Assembly: GCA_936440205.1 (NCBI GenBank)
Contig: OW387146.1
Span: forward strand, 25,358,458-25,422,457
DNA: 64,000 bases
Direction: 5' to 3'
DNA from: Lepidonotus clava
Taxonomy: Eukaryota > Annelida > Polychaeta > Phyllodocida > Polynoidae
Shown: positions 35,001 to 50,000 of the stretch, piece by piece
How the letters are laid out: each line of letters opens with the position of its first letter
Position numbering within the stretch: position 1 is the stretch's first letter
Made by a program: the position numbers and the translations under genes
The notes under the pieces: generated by a model
What the model saw: only the letters and a program-made list of their open reading frames with translations
What the model was told of the DNA's origin: nothing
The model's database searches: none

Positions 35001-38000
35001 CAGTATTTTTATGCTGCCAATTTTGTATTGGTTCAATTTTCTCTTGGAAAAAGACATAAAACCTTACATCCTGTATAACATTTGAAAGAGAACTGGAAAA
35101 TCTTTCTAGTGATATAAAACATGTCTATATCTAACCTTACTGGCCATTGCTGATTTAAAAAATTCGCAGCAAAATTGGCATTTGGAAACTGCCTTAAGGA
35201 ATCTCCCTTTTCTCCCCTATTGTACATTGCTTTCAATAGAAAATGATTTAAGGCCTTAACAACACCTGCAAATTGTCTGCAAATTGTGTAGTTTTACATT
35301 TCATTTCGTTGCTAATGTTACTACTTACATTCAGGTTTTTGTTGATGTAGGTTGTCATGGCAACAGGGAGTCGGTCTGGCCGAAGCATGCGCAGAAGGAG
35401 GAGGTGGTGGAAGTCAGATAAGTTCCGACCCGTCTCAGGGGTTGGTGGCTGGGACGTCTTTGTCTCCGCTGAAAGATACCGAAAACAATGCGCAAAAACT
35501 GAGTAAATTATCTTGTTTTTGTAGTAGACTGAACCTAATAATTCTGCATCTCAAGCTTCTTAGATATTTCTCTAATGTTCAAAATCTTCAAATCACAAGG
35601 AATATGATATATTAATATCTAATTGCATGATTGCCTTTGCATTTGTTTCTTACAAACTATTATCGTTTTCAGCATGAGCTGTCAGGGACAAAATTGCGTC
35701 AGAAAGAATAGTTAGTAATAATTTTCTTAAATCTTGAAGGTGGAGATATCCAACATAGGGACCAAAACAGTGTTTTCAAATTTCCTAAATGTACCAATAC
35801 TGCTTAAAATTCAATGCAAAATGACCAATAGCTTGAGCCTTTTCTCCTAGATAGCTAATTCAATTCTCTTTTACGAGAACAATTCCACTGTTTCAGTGGT
35901 AACCCTGCTAGAAATACATGTCTACTCTTAATTTCACTCACTCTGGGTCTGTTGATCGTCTTCATCCTGCAGTGGTAGCTGCTCCTTCTCCGGTAGGGGC
36001 GACCGGTACCAAGCCTTCCACTCGTCTGGGTTAGAAGCGATGTGCACACACAGCCCGTCCAGTGGTCCGGGCATCACTGACAGCGCCATGATGTCGTCCC
36101 ACTTGTCGCTTGGTAGCCATGATGGCGGCTGCTCCTCGCACTCAAAGTCAGCCAAGGTCAGGTGAAGGTCAACACCAGGAACTCCTGATGGAGGAAGATT
36201 AGTTAGGATTTGATAACATTATTTCTACCTTTCCAAAGATGCTAATGATATATTTTACTCAGTTTGGACATTTTTCTTAGGTCAAATTATTAAGCTCATC
36301 AGTTTATCTATCTGGGAAACATTCTCAATACAAATGCATATATCCTTACTGTCTTTTAGGCACTTTTTCAAATTATTGTTACATTTGCTGTATTATTGAC
36401 TGGGCCCACAAATGCAGTGATTTTCTTAGGTAAGTGGGACGTAGCATAAGCACAAATAAGGAATCTAATTCCTAAACTGGGACAATTTTGAAGTGGTCAT
36501 TCCCACAATCAATATTCCTAAAAGAATGAAAGAGAAAGCGAGTTTCAGAGAAAAATGTCCCATTACATTAATATTCCTGGCTTTTTTGATACATGGAATC
36601 ATCTAACAGGAGCATTACAGCAAAATATATGGATCGTTTTTCATGTCCTTTATAAGTGAGTTTACCTTGGAGCAGGAGTGAGATTTCCTCCTCGGTGAAG
36701 TGCTCCCCGCTCTCCTCCTGAACGTTCAGACACAACAAGGTGGCGAAGAGCAGACGGTGTTCCTCAAACAGACTCCTGGAAGGTCAAAAGGTCAGAGGGT
36801 CACCAAGTTGGTCAGTTGGGGTCATGACAAAGTCATCTGGTCAGGGTCATGACAAGACGTTAAGGGCAAGGTCATGACAAAGTCATGCATGAGGTCAGCG
36901 TCATGACAAGACATTCAGGTCAAGGTCATGACAAAGTCATGCATGAGGTCAGGGTCATGACAATGTCATCTGGTTAGGGTCATAACAATGTCATCTGGTT
37001 AGGGTCATGACAAGGTCATCTGATTAGGGTTATGACAAGGTTGTGAGGTCAGGGTCATGACAAGATTGTCATGTCAGGGTTAATAGTAGTTCAAAATGGT
37101 AGACTTATGATAGGTCAACAAGTGAGCATTATTTTAAGGCCATCAAGCTTATATCAATCAAAATCCTTGTACTGATAACCCCGGTTGGTTTTATATATGA
37201 CCAAATCCATACTCACTCCTTGACGCGGTGGTAGACGAGTGACGTGAGGTTGTTGACCACCTGTCTGATCCGGTTGTCGGCTATGTTGGTGTACTCCACA
37301 CCTTCGGTAGGCAGGACGGGCACTTCGGGAACACTGATAATGGAAGCATTGTCCATCACTGTTGCTGAAGGCTGGGTGGCACTACGTGGGACTGAAAATA
37401 GAAATAGTTATCTTTTGTTTTAATCTCTCTTTGATGCACCAGGAGCTTTGGGTAAGATCTCTCCTGAAATCTCCATCACAGACTTAACAATGTTTCAGTA
37501 TTGTTTTTCAACTTGATATACCGGTCCTAAAATTTACAGAATCAGTATTTTTTGGAGGATGCAAATGAGAAGACACACAACGTACAGGTGTCACTACAGA
37601 ATGACAGAATTATTTTAGAAGAACTTAGGAGGGAAATGATCTTTAAGAATAGAGTCCATTACTAAATTCCATTTAAATGCTTTAAAACTAAGAGGATATC
37701 CTAAAAAAGTAGATAAAATGGCACCCCTCAAAACTCAACATAAGCTTCATGACATTAGGATGAAACTAAAGCCCCATACCCACTAGGCTATTTTACTGGT
37801 GACCCACGCTGGGCCACTGGGAGAGTCGGCTCATTCTTATAATCACTAGTTGGTACTGTACATTGAAATGTGCCTGTTTGATCTGAATCGTTGGTAAAAT
37901 TGGCCGACTCTACCAGAAGAATCGGCTGATTCTCCCAGTTGCCCGTCGCCAGTCACCGGTAAAATCGCCTAGTGGGTATGGGGCTTTAGATTGGTACCAC

Positions 38001-41000
38001 CTATCAGACTGTGGCCCTCTTAAATACCTGACCCAAATGAATATAACCTTAGCAGATATAGTTTAGTTCTTTATAGCAAATGTTAGTGGGAACAAATGAT
38101 AATCATTTGAAGCTTTTTCCATCTATGTGGGTACTTACGCTGACTTTCTGGTTTGGGCGAGGCCGGCGGTGTCGGCTCCTTAGCTTCAGCCTCCTCCTTG
38201 CCTTCCTCCTCTTCTACTGTAGCAGTGGTGTTACTGACATCAGCCCCTTCACCTGAGGGTTAAAAGTCCAGGTCAAGATTAACAACCATGCCAAACTCAT
38301 AGTTCATTCAATATATGCCATGGGTGCTCAAAATAGATTTCTCTCCAGAAAGATTTCAAAGGAAGTTTGAACTTTGAGGGAGAATATCAGAACAGTTGAG
38401 TACAGCTGTTTATTGTTCTCTGGTTTGATTTGTTTGTATGTAACTTCAAATGTTAGTATGGTAGTGAATGGAGACTAATTTTTTGTAGAGAATCTTGCTT
38501 AACTAATTGAAATCCACACATCATTCCTCATCAAACATCAATGTCACATGTAAGCACTGCAGTATTGATTATTTGTTGTGAAATATTGAAGCATAAATGT
38601 CAAAAATGAAATGTTAAGGAAAAACTCAACTGATGCTGCAAGTTGTTTTGTAATGCATGATCAAATTAATAGCAAATTGGGAATTTGTCTGGATAAATCT
38701 GAACTAAACAGCTGCAAAATTGTATATATGTTTTGTACTTTTTAATGTAATATCATCAATTATTTTCTTATCACAATGAAAACACTGCTGTAACACTGGT
38801 TTGCTAGTAGGCCTTAATCTAGCTGCCACTCTGCTTAAAAAGAAAACACAATGATTAAAACACAGTCAGTTGGTCTTCAGTAGCACCTTCTTCTTTGGTC
38901 TCTTCTGCCTGGTCATTCGCAACCTCACTACCAGCAACCTCACTACCGGCTACCTCACTACCCGCAACCTCACTGCCTGCTTCATCCTCATCGTCTGAAA
39001 GGTGAATCAAGCCCAGAAGGTGGGATTGTTATCTTCTGTCTTGAAGCCAAAACTAGAGTGGCTCTTAAGGTGAAGATGCAGAAGGGTCTATAGTGGGGAT
39101 GTAGAGTTTATCCAATATCTATTCATTTAAATATTTACAAAATTTGTAATAAACCAATGCACATATGGATGGCTTAGACATTCTAAAGCCCCATTGTAAC
39201 CATCTATGTAAATATTTTCCCCTTGTTTTATGTAAAATTGAAGGCAAGATGATTATTCTGAAATATGTCAAAACACGTACAAATTATTGTTTTCCTATTA
39301 TTTTGGTAAAATTTTGTTGTCTCACCTTGTCCAGATCCCCCGCTGGGTGCACTGCGTGAGTCGGCCATCGAGTGCTGGGACATGGGTGTCATGGCCCCGC
39401 CCATACCACGGGGCTGACCATCACTACTTGTGTCATCATAGTCCTGTTCACACATAATGAATGCTTTTGCATTAATTTTGGACAACAAAGAAGTTTTTAA
39501 GGAACGCTTTCAATCTATTTCAGAATTTATGGTTACTCATCTTTAGACATATCCCTTGTAATGACAACAACCTTTGGACGCTGAGCTTGTGCCTTATTTC
39601 ATATTTTCAACTTACCAGCCTTCCAGGTCATTTTTGTAATGACATTTAACCTAATCCCTTTAAATTTGCTAGCAAAGATCCTTAATATCCTACTATAACT
39701 ACTGAGGCTTTTTTCTATGAAATCTAAAGGGCCTAACGTTTTAGCAAATACACATCGAGGATGTGTGTTTTGGGGCACCTTATGTACAAACAATAAGATA
39801 ACCTTATCAAATCACATTACAAACTGTGCTGAAACAACTGACAATCTTGAATGACAAATGAAAATCAACTTACATCTTCATAATCACTATCCTCCATGAA
39901 TTCGGCTGGGAACGCCCCCCCAATGGCCTCGTCGAAGAGCTTCATGAAGAAGGGTAGGGAGAACTGGTACTCGCGACGCAGGGTGGCCAGCGACCGCAGG
40001 ATGGCGTAAAGCATAGTACCACGTCTTGCGATTGGGAACAACTCATCTCGCAGAGTGTCCAGTTCATCCTGAATGCCCTGAACTGAGCGCAGCTGCTCCG
40101 TCACTTGTTTTTTCTGTTTGAGAAAAATGAAGTTTTATAGGAAAAAGTACCAAAAGTCTCCAACAAGTACTTTTTCCACAAGGTGGGCATTTATTCAACA
40201 TCCATTACTTTTCTTTATACCTCTGAAATTTGACTGGGTGGACACGTTGGGATGCATGAGGTGCCTAGTGAACAACTTTTCTTTTTATTTGTGATTCAGC
40301 AACAATTTCTAAAAGGAATGCTCTATGGAAATAGTTTTCTGTTTACATGTAATAACAAGCTTCTAAAAACAAAACCTACCTTGAGAGTGAGATCGGTGAT
40401 CATGTCAACATCGTTCTCTGCAAACATCTCCCGTTTGGGTCCATTGGCTGAGGACTGGATACGTTGTCGTTGGTATTCCAGAACCTCAGTAAGCAACTTA
40501 AAAATGAAACAAAGCGAGTTAGATCGAGGAACTATTGGGCATTCGTTTTAACATCCTAAAGTTGGAATAGAAAGTAGGAAACACTTGTTCAATTTTTTTT
40601 CTATAAGTAAACAGGGGAAAGCACACACTTATGATAAAGTTTTGATTTAATTTATTGGATTTTTATAAAATGGTCCAAATGTAACCCACCTGTTTGTAGG
40701 TGTAGATGCTTTTCAGGGCCAGCCGGCGGTCGGTGTATAGCTCGGGGCGGATACGGGCGAAGGCCCTCATGAGGAGGTCGTCTACAAGCGTCTCGTTAGA
40801 GGTTGTGTAGTTGATGAGAGTCGTGGTCGAGGCCACTGCTGAACTGAAGCGGGGTTTGGGGTTTGGAGTTGCCATGTAGAGGCGGAAGTCCTGGTGGCAC
40901 AAGATGCGCCGGCCGCAGTATTTAATCATACGAGCCTCTGAAAATAGAATGACAAGGTATGTTAAACAGAATATATTATATATGTGAGAGTACCCTAAGA

Positions 41001-44000
41001 TGTGACCTAAACTTTTTGTAGGAACGTGTTAGTCAACTTATAATTCTCCAACAACCTCATTATTATTCAAAATCAATTAACACCTTTTAATATTTTTATA
41101 AGATTTGGCAGATTTTACGTAGATTGAAACGTGTATGTATTATCACTTTTATTGAAAACATTCTATGTCTCCTGTAAATTATTTCACCTTTACCCATTGT
41201 TCCGAAAGGGGAAAATCTATTCTAAAAAAGGGCAAAGCAGGCATGCAAGAGAATGAGAATAAATTCTGATAGACACTTGCAACAGAGCACAGCACTTCTT
41301 CTGTGAAAAAGACATAACTATTCTGAAAGTCTTTTTCCACAACAAATATGCAGATGCCACTCTAAACAGATAAAACATTTGGAAAAGAAAAATTGTTTTT
41401 ATATAGCATAGTCGAAACACAACTCAAAGAGCTTGGACCAGATCCGATTTTAAAAAGAAAAAACACATGACCTGAAAATCTAAAATGAAAATTATGATAA
41501 ATAAATGCAGAAAATGTAGCAAAATTGTATCTATGCATATGCAACCACTGCCCATACCAAGAAGATCACACAGAACGAGGAGGAAAAAAGAGCCAGGTAC
41601 AGTTATAAGCAAGATTAACTGGTATGGCTTCTGAGTGTAGGTACGAATAGCCTACCAGCTGTGCCGATATCTTCGTTACTGATTAGGCAAATCTGTAACT
41701 AATCAGTATGGACTGTTTCTCGATATAAGCAATTCTGTTCCGTCATAGAGAGTATTTACACCTATCGATCCCCCTCTTAGGATATTTCATTTTCCTGCTG
41801 TAATTTTGGGAGTAAAGACAGAATTGCTAATCATTGAGACACTAGTTTCTATACAATGATTAGTGACAGATTAGCCTAATTAGTTACAAAATTTGGGCGA
41901 AAAAGACACAATAGCCATGTAGATAGTAACCAGAAAATAGACCTGAAACAGTCGTATCTCACTCTGAGCCAAGCCACAAAACCCGACCAAGAATATATAG
42001 ATTTGAATACCTATTGGTCGTACGTGCGCTATACATTACAAAACACAAAGTGTAGTAGATTCAGCAAAAAATGTCTGATTAACATAATAGATTACATCTT
42101 ATGGGGTTCACACCTTCCTACTATTTCTTTAATATGTGTTTCCAATGCACCTTACCGATGTGTTGAAAGCATTCCCAATAGTTTTCTAACACTAATTGAA
42201 AGGTGTGAACTAAGCTTGTCTCAAGGTTTCAAGTTGTACTATCAATCTAGCAGGTGTTGGGATAGAGTATTCAGGTTATCGTGAACAACTAGATAAAGTG
42301 TCGAACCTTTCTGACACGTTTAAATTTGGTGTTATTTCTTACAAGTGTTATAAAAATCCGTTCCAATTTTTTCGCTAATCATAACAACCCACCTTGAACC
42401 AGAGTATATTTTTTCTATTACCCCTTCACCTTTCTCTACCTCCAAACTTATTTAAAAATATAGTCTGCACTTTTCTTGCAATATATCATCAAGCAGTTTC
42501 TTTTATGTCAGAGAATCTACCCTATGTGTATCCCCAACACGTACCTTCATTGGCATCGTTCTCGTGCGCGGTGTTACGGTGGTGTATAATCGGGGTGACC
42601 ATCGTGTCGAGCTGCTCGCTACAGTTGGCTAAGAGGACCGGCTGGCCCTTCATAATGCTCTTCTCTATGTTGAGGATAACCTGAGGGTCAGACCTAAAAG
42701 AGAGGGAATCATGTTTAATTCAATATTTCTAATTTGGTCTATTCATATATTCTTTTTATTTGTAACATCTATGATTGATGAAGCTTTAATACTGTAAATA
42801 AATCTATTGTAGAGGTGCGATCTACAATGAAACCCCTAATTTAGGCTGCACTCTATTTTGAGCTGCACCTTTTTGAGTCTCCATTTGGTCATGTTAGCCA
42901 GAACCTTTTTATGGCATAGCATTAAGGGTTCTGCAAAACCCTCATGTGTGCTGCATCCCTAAAGCTGGGGCTTGACATGCTGTAATCTTTCAGACTAACT
43001 CTTATTTAAACCACGGCTTATATTAGAGGTTTTACGGAAGGTTTTTCTTAAATCTTATTTAACATGAGCCATTCGATGTTTTTCAGGCATCATTTACCAA
43101 AATAGCATGCATACAAAAAAGTCTTTAGACCCACCAAATGTTACCATCCCCATGCAAGGTCGTGCCACAAATTTCCAGGAATATATTTGAATTGATTATT
43201 TCAATTCCATTTATTTGGGCAGTTTTAGGAAGGACACAGCATTTATTGAGTATTATACCTTGGAACATTTTCACTACCGGTTCTCATTGAAAATCGGTTA
43301 TGATGAAATGTATCATATCTCATGTTTTAATAGTCCTAGCAATATTTTGTTAAGCAAAAAGACAAAGTTGGAAGCTTCGGAAATCGAAATGAAATTCCAT
43401 ATCTATATCTGTAAACACATGCTAGAAAGCAAACAGGTATTTATTGCTTCAAAAGTTTTCTTTTAGTTGCGTAAAGATGAACTTAGGATCCTTTCCGAAG
43501 TCAATGTTAAGTGGTGAAGCGGCAAATAGAAATTGCAGTATTTGTCGTTAATTAACATGCTTATAAGCAGAACTATACTTTCTTTATAATAGGCCTAGGA
43601 ATTTCTTTATAATAACTTCGCTAAGCAAAACATCACACTTGCGTTATAAGGCATTAAAGGCTTGAAACCATGCATCACCCATCGTACTTATACCTACCAG
43701 CTGGTAATAGAGAGAGAAAATAAAGTTTCTAGTGAACTGACTTGATACAACTGTAGTAGTATAGAGAATGCAGTTGCGTGAAACTAAAAACAACGAGTTC
43801 TTTTTATTCAATAGTGACAGTTTCTGGGATTTCCAGCCTTATGGAAATGCCTATTCATGGCTCTAGAGCCTTTATTTAGTTTAGAAATCATAAAAATTAT
43901 AAAAACAAGCTAAATCCATGCTACAAATGAAATTTTTCATAGTTTTCATTTTTGGTGAAAAAAATTGGATTTTTCGCATTTTGTTGCCATGGTAACCAGA

Positions 44001-47000
44001 ATGTTGACAGAATGTCCAAACCCGCCGATACTACAGCTATGCAAATAGTGGTTTCCATGGTAACTATGGAACAAAATTAAGTTTTCAAAATTTGAAATTC
44101 TGAATAAAGGGAAAGCTTGGCCATATTCAGCTAAAAACATATTCTGAATATCTTAAATAGAAAGGAAATGGCAGTATATTTCCTGAAATCATATTTGGGA
44201 TTTCAATTTTTGGCCTAGATTATATATAAGTTATATCTTTAAAAATACCAAAGACTGGTCTATTTTAGCATATTTAGCATATCCGACCTTTGTGTCTTCA
44301 AATTAACATAACTTTTTTTCTAATAAGAATATTTACCTAATTTTTTCAGTCCAAGATTCCCCAAGACACCATCTTAATTTAAAATTCCAGGCCATAAGAC
44401 TGCTTTTCGCAGAGGATGTCACAGTTACTGTTTTAACAGAATCCTAATTTTCCTTTTAAAAGTATCACTGTCTTAATTTTTCTAAGTCCTAGAATTGATA
44501 AAATTCATTTTGATACATTGTACGACCTTTTAAACGTGTGTAGGCACCTTTACGTATGAACAACTTATCCCTTCCAGTTTTCCTCATTTTATATTTCAGT
44601 GATGATTAATTTCTCTCAACACCTTACCTTGTGTCCATGTTGAGTTGGGCCAGTTTACGCCGGTTGAGGCTGTGGTTCAGGGAGTTCAGGTATGACTGTC
44701 CCTCCCCGTACGGGTCGATCAGCATTGCGGGCCGCTGCCACGAGGAGAACAAGATGGCTGCATTCTCCAACTGACGAGGGCCAAAATCTAAGCAGAGACA
44801 AAGCAAAATGAGCTGAGTTCTCTTACAGAAACACTGTGACTTATTGTCACTTATGCATTTTTGATGGGTTTCCCAGTTACATTTTCTCAGTTCCTGTGGA
44901 AACCTCCTTGGCTCCAAAGTTACACCTAAGGATGAATGAAACTGAATATTATCAATATCAGTATGACACCGGGGGTTCCTAAAAGGATGGCTAGAACTGG
45001 CATTTCTATTTATCAAACTGACTGGAACTCTCAATTTGAAACTCAGAAATGATTCCACTTTTTTAAATATAAAGTGAAAATTGACAATGGATCCTTCCTG
45101 AAAATATATACACATATATATAATTATGTACATAAGAGCCAAAATCCTGAAAATTTCTAGAAATAGCCCTACCTTTCTTGGTCCATTCCATGAGTGTCTT
45201 CTCCCCAACCAGCAGTTTGATGAGGCTGACCAGGTACTGGTTGAACTGCTCTGAGGTGATGATCGGCATGGTGACGGTGGTGTCGTCGCTCCCACCGTCC
45301 TGCCGACTGTGACCCTCCGAGTACTCCTCCTCCGCATCCTCCTCCTCTTCTTCCTCCTCCTCTTCTGCCTCTTCTTGTTCTTTCTGCTCTTCTTGGTTTC
45401 CATTTGAAGAGTGTTTGGTTTCAGTTTGGTCTTCTGTGGGGATGGAATATTAATAATATTTTTATTCATGTGAATTTTATTCATAAGATCAAGGGTTAAA
45501 AAGATCAATGAAATGATCAGGGCTATTGGTGGAAGATTTATAACTGACGTATAAAGAATATTTTTTTATGTTAAAGTTATGGTAAGAATTTACTTCACAT
45601 TAATGGAATGGGGCCTTTAAAAGCATGATAATAAATGCAAGGGAATAATAAATGCGCTAATGGAAGGTGCATGTTCTCTTTGTTTTCAAATGCCCTTTCC
45701 TCTTCCCTTCTGGAGAAAATATGGTCATTCGATTTCCCGGAAGAAAAGCAGAAGAAATATTAAATCCTAATTTTAAGGTGTTTTTGAAAGAATTATTTTT
45801 TTTATCTTTACCAGTTTCGGTCTGGCCTTCAGCTTTTTCGGTTTCAGTATCTGCTCCAAGTACTGCAGCATCCGCAGCATCGTCCGGCTGAAAGGGGGTG
45901 GAGAAGTTTTACTTTCTGACATTATTTTCTTGATATTAGCATAGTCTTGAAGAAATGATGAACCTGCCAGTATCTCAAAATCTGTGCTTGATAGATCTAC
46001 TTTGCCAAAGCCGCACATCTTACCAACAAGAAATTCAGCCTAATATTTTCATGATTTTACAATTAGAGATAGAAGCTATCACTTATTTCAGATACAATTT
46101 ATAATACCTAGTGATTGATTGTAATATCTAGTTATTCTCTGTAGAAATTCACTGTAGAAAATACGAGCATTAGAAAAAATGAAGTATTCTGTATAAAATC
46201 TTAAAAAAATAAAAAATCTAATAATCTTAGTACTCCTCCCTTTTTGTCTCACATCCAATAAGTCTTTTCTTCAAAAACCAGAAAAAAGGCAACTCTTTTA
46301 CTACATTATCTAAATCCCTCACTCCTGTCCTACCTCCATCTCCATCTGCTCGTGTTCGTCCTCTTCATCCTCCTCCTCATCATCTTCATCCATGTAGTCC
46401 TCGTTCATGTCGGTACCGCTCGCCCCGGACGCCGTCTTCAGAGCGTCCACCGACCAATCCACAACACGCCCTATGTGACAGATTAAAAGTTTATTAACAA
46501 TAAACTACATATAGTTTTGATTATCAAAAACATTGAAATTGAATGCTGATGCAGGGAGTGAAACCACGAAACATGTCAACTGGCCAAGCGAGATTTGAAT
46601 GAAACTGAATGAATAATACAACAAAAGTTTCAATATCTTAAAACGTTGTTAGTTGGGGTAGTTTAACGTTCTGCCAACCTCCCAGGGTTCTTTAAAACGT
46701 TGAAATGTAACCATTAGGCATGTGCCATCACAATTTTTGTTCAAAATTACTACAAAGACCCCTCTATTTTTTCTGCTTTTTTGGTATGTACCATTTTTTT
46801 TTTTTTTTAGCTTTTATCATTGTAGTTTTCATTCCTCAAGGTTTAAGCCCCATACCCACTAGGCGAATTTACCGGCGACTGGCCGATTCTCCCAGTTGCC
46901 TGTAAGTATATCATACTGGAATGTGCAGGTTTGATCTGAGTTGCCAGTAAAATCGGCCGATTCTAGGGGCAGAATCGGCCGATTTTAGCGGCGATCTGTC

Positions 47001-50000
47001 GGCCGACTCAGGGATAATCGCCTAGTGGGTATGGCCCTTTAGAATCCACAATATCAAGTTCAGCAACTTAACAAAGTGATTGTCTCTAGGGTGACCCTTA
47101 CCTCTGAGTGAGTCAACTGAGTCGATGACCAGTGGGACCCCACGCTCCCTCAGACAGTTGGGCCAGTGGACCGTTAACATTAGTCGTCTGAAGTTGTAGT
47201 GGTACGGGCCGAGGTAGGAGGCGAAGGCGGCGGCCATGCCGATTCCCCCAGTGATGGCTGCGATACGGTGCGGTAGGCTGTTCAACACCTGCTGGATGCG
47301 GTTCTGCTCCTGCCGCAATACCTGCACAAAACAATTATTTAATTAATACTTTATACATTTCATACATTTTCATACATACATTTTCATACATTTTATACAT
47401 TTCAATGGTGGATTATAAGGTCTTTTTCCTTGATATAATTATTATAACAGAAGGTTCCTGCAAGTAACTACCAGTTGAGCAGTGGCGGATCAAGGATTTT
47501 GAAAAGGGGGAGGGGGGCGCACTACTGGAAAGAAATTTCCTTAATTACTTTTTGGCCGAATTTTACATTATTAAAGTCTAAATTTGCCCCCCCCCCCCCC
47601 AAAAAAAAGGGGGAGCCCCAACCCCCCCCCCCAAAAAAAAAGGGGGGGGGGAGCGCCCCTGCACCTTCACTCTAAATACGCCACTGATGAGTTTTTGCTA
47701 AATTTCAGGTTTGGCAAACAGGTAAGTACTTTTTCTAGAAAGTAAATGGTTTTTATTGTTAGGTTTTATTAGAAATTTGAGGCTGATAAAATTTTGCTTA
47801 GATAATGACTTGTGAGGAAATACTAACTTTGATTCAGATACCAGGGAATGGTAATGTTGTCTTCTTTTAAAATTTAACGTAGGAACGATCCCATTGTACT
47901 CATGGGAAAAAAAGCCAATGACTGCTCCGATTTCGTGTTAACTGTTTTGCTTAGAAATGTCTTATGTTTGATTATTTCCTTATTATGGGTATACTACAAG
48001 TCTTATTTTAGCAGGCTGGTCTAACTTCCATACTGAATAATAACAAAGTTTTCATAGAAGCCCTGCGTACCCTTCTGAGTCGTGCGGCAGTCTCTAGCGT
48101 CTGGTCCATCTTGATGGTCTTCTCCTCCTGGTTGTTTTTGTCGATCGTAGCCTCCTCGAAGCCCTTTGCGAGGTCGAACAAACGCACCTCTAGAGCCTGG
48201 AACAGGTACATAGATTTGTAAGGATATACAGAAATACTCAAAGTGAATATAAATGCAACTTTGATATCTAAAATCGTTTCATAATGTGTGGAGACATTAT
48301 GATAAAATGCTACAATTTTTGCAATCTAAAGCCTCATACCCACTAAACAACTTTTACATAGTTGGGTGACAGATTGGCACTGAAGTCGGCCGATGCTGCC
48401 CTTAGAATTGGCCGGTTCTGCGCCGATTCAGATCAAACATGCATATTTCAATATACCGTACTGACAGGTGATCATAAGAATCAGCTGATTCTCCCAGTTG
48501 CACATCGCCAGTAAAATCGACTAACGGGTATGGGGCTTTAGGCAGTCGTAGAAACGTTTGCCTATGATTCAGTTTTCAAGTATTTTGCAAACAATTTTAA
48601 TCTAACATTAGGTATTTCAGAGTATCTTACCTTGCGTTTATTGTCGAGTACGGCCATTTTGTGTTCAGCCCCATCAATGGCCTGAGTCGTCTCTTCAACT
48701 TTCTGGTGGAGAGGCTTCACCTTGGAGATCATCATTCGGTTGTACCTGATTTGGGGATTTCAAAGATTACGTTAGTTAGGTATTTGACTTGAAGGAAAGG
48801 AAAATTTGTATACCATTTACTGTGAACGTATATATTTTCGCGTTGCTAAATTTTCGCGCACCAATCAATGATAAGAATTTCCGCGCATTCATAATTTTGC
48901 GCATTGATAGCTATTTCTATTTGTTCTATAATACTGATAAATTTCACTCACATAATATTTTTTATAGTGGTGCGTAAAATGCGCGAAGATATGTACAGCG
49001 CGAAAATTAATACGTTTATAGTATATAGTATTTTCTAATTTAGCCTTTCTGTTACAATAAGAATAATACTTATGAAATTCACTCTCGCATTTAGGGTGGA
49101 TTGCGAGGGCTTATGCTCCAATGGGCTTTTTCTTTAAATATTCATGTAACTCATAATATCTCATCAATATATCTATTAGCATTCAAGTCATCAGACACTT
49201 TATCTGGTGTTTATAAGTAACATTATCCTAACCTGCAGACCCCGCGCACCCAGCGACAGAGTGCAGCGCACGCTGTGTTGTTCGTCTTCTTCTCGATGGT
49301 CTCGGGGTCGAATGATGGCTTCTTCAGGTAGGGCTCGACGAGGGATAGTGTAGACTCCGGGAGCACATTGTCGTCAAACGACATGAGCTCCTCGATGAAG
49401 CGCTCCAAGTTGGCCATCTGACGCTTAGCACCCTTCTGCCACGTCAGGTCAGCTTGGGGCGTCTTCACTGTGTGAGTTAAAGAAGTATTATTATATAACG
49501 GGTATTGATGGTCAGCATAACCAATGCACAATCAATTGGGAACTATCAAGTAAAATTATACAATTTTCTATACTCTTAAAGATCACTAAAGATATATAAG
49601 TAATAACTAATAACTAATATAAGTATTTGCATTTCAACAAAGAAAGTTACAGTTGATCACCATAACAAGAATAAATTTTACAAGATTTATATTTTCGTAA
49701 ATAAACTTGATGACTATAATTATATGAAATACTTCTCTTTTGTCACCCTGTTAAATCTTTCTTTAAAAAATATGGAACAAAACGAACTTGCTTGTTGAAA
49801 ATTATGTCAACGGAAAAATAAGGCATATGTGTTAAATAAAATTCTGTACAAAAACTCCTCTACCAATAATATTGTACTCACGTATCATGATAACTGCTGC
49901 TAGAAGGTCTTCGATGTCGATGGTGGGTTTCTGCATCGCGCGCAGCTCCGACAGACCCTCGATACCCATGTTCTGGACCACCTTCTTGGTGTCAGCTACG

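Noticed and set aside
36781-37080. Cluster of AGGTCA nuclear-receptor half-sites
   Set aside because: The spacing follows the minisatellite unit, and there is no independent sign of selection on a response element.
44624-45508. 294-residue minus-strand open frame rich in Lys/Arg
   Set aside because: It is the wrong frame of the acidic gene 2 exon (Glu codons read as Lys/Arg) and runs through two introns.
47475-47675. Proline/lysine-rich plus-strand frame
   Set aside because: It is produced by the homopolymer interior of the hAT-like MITE.
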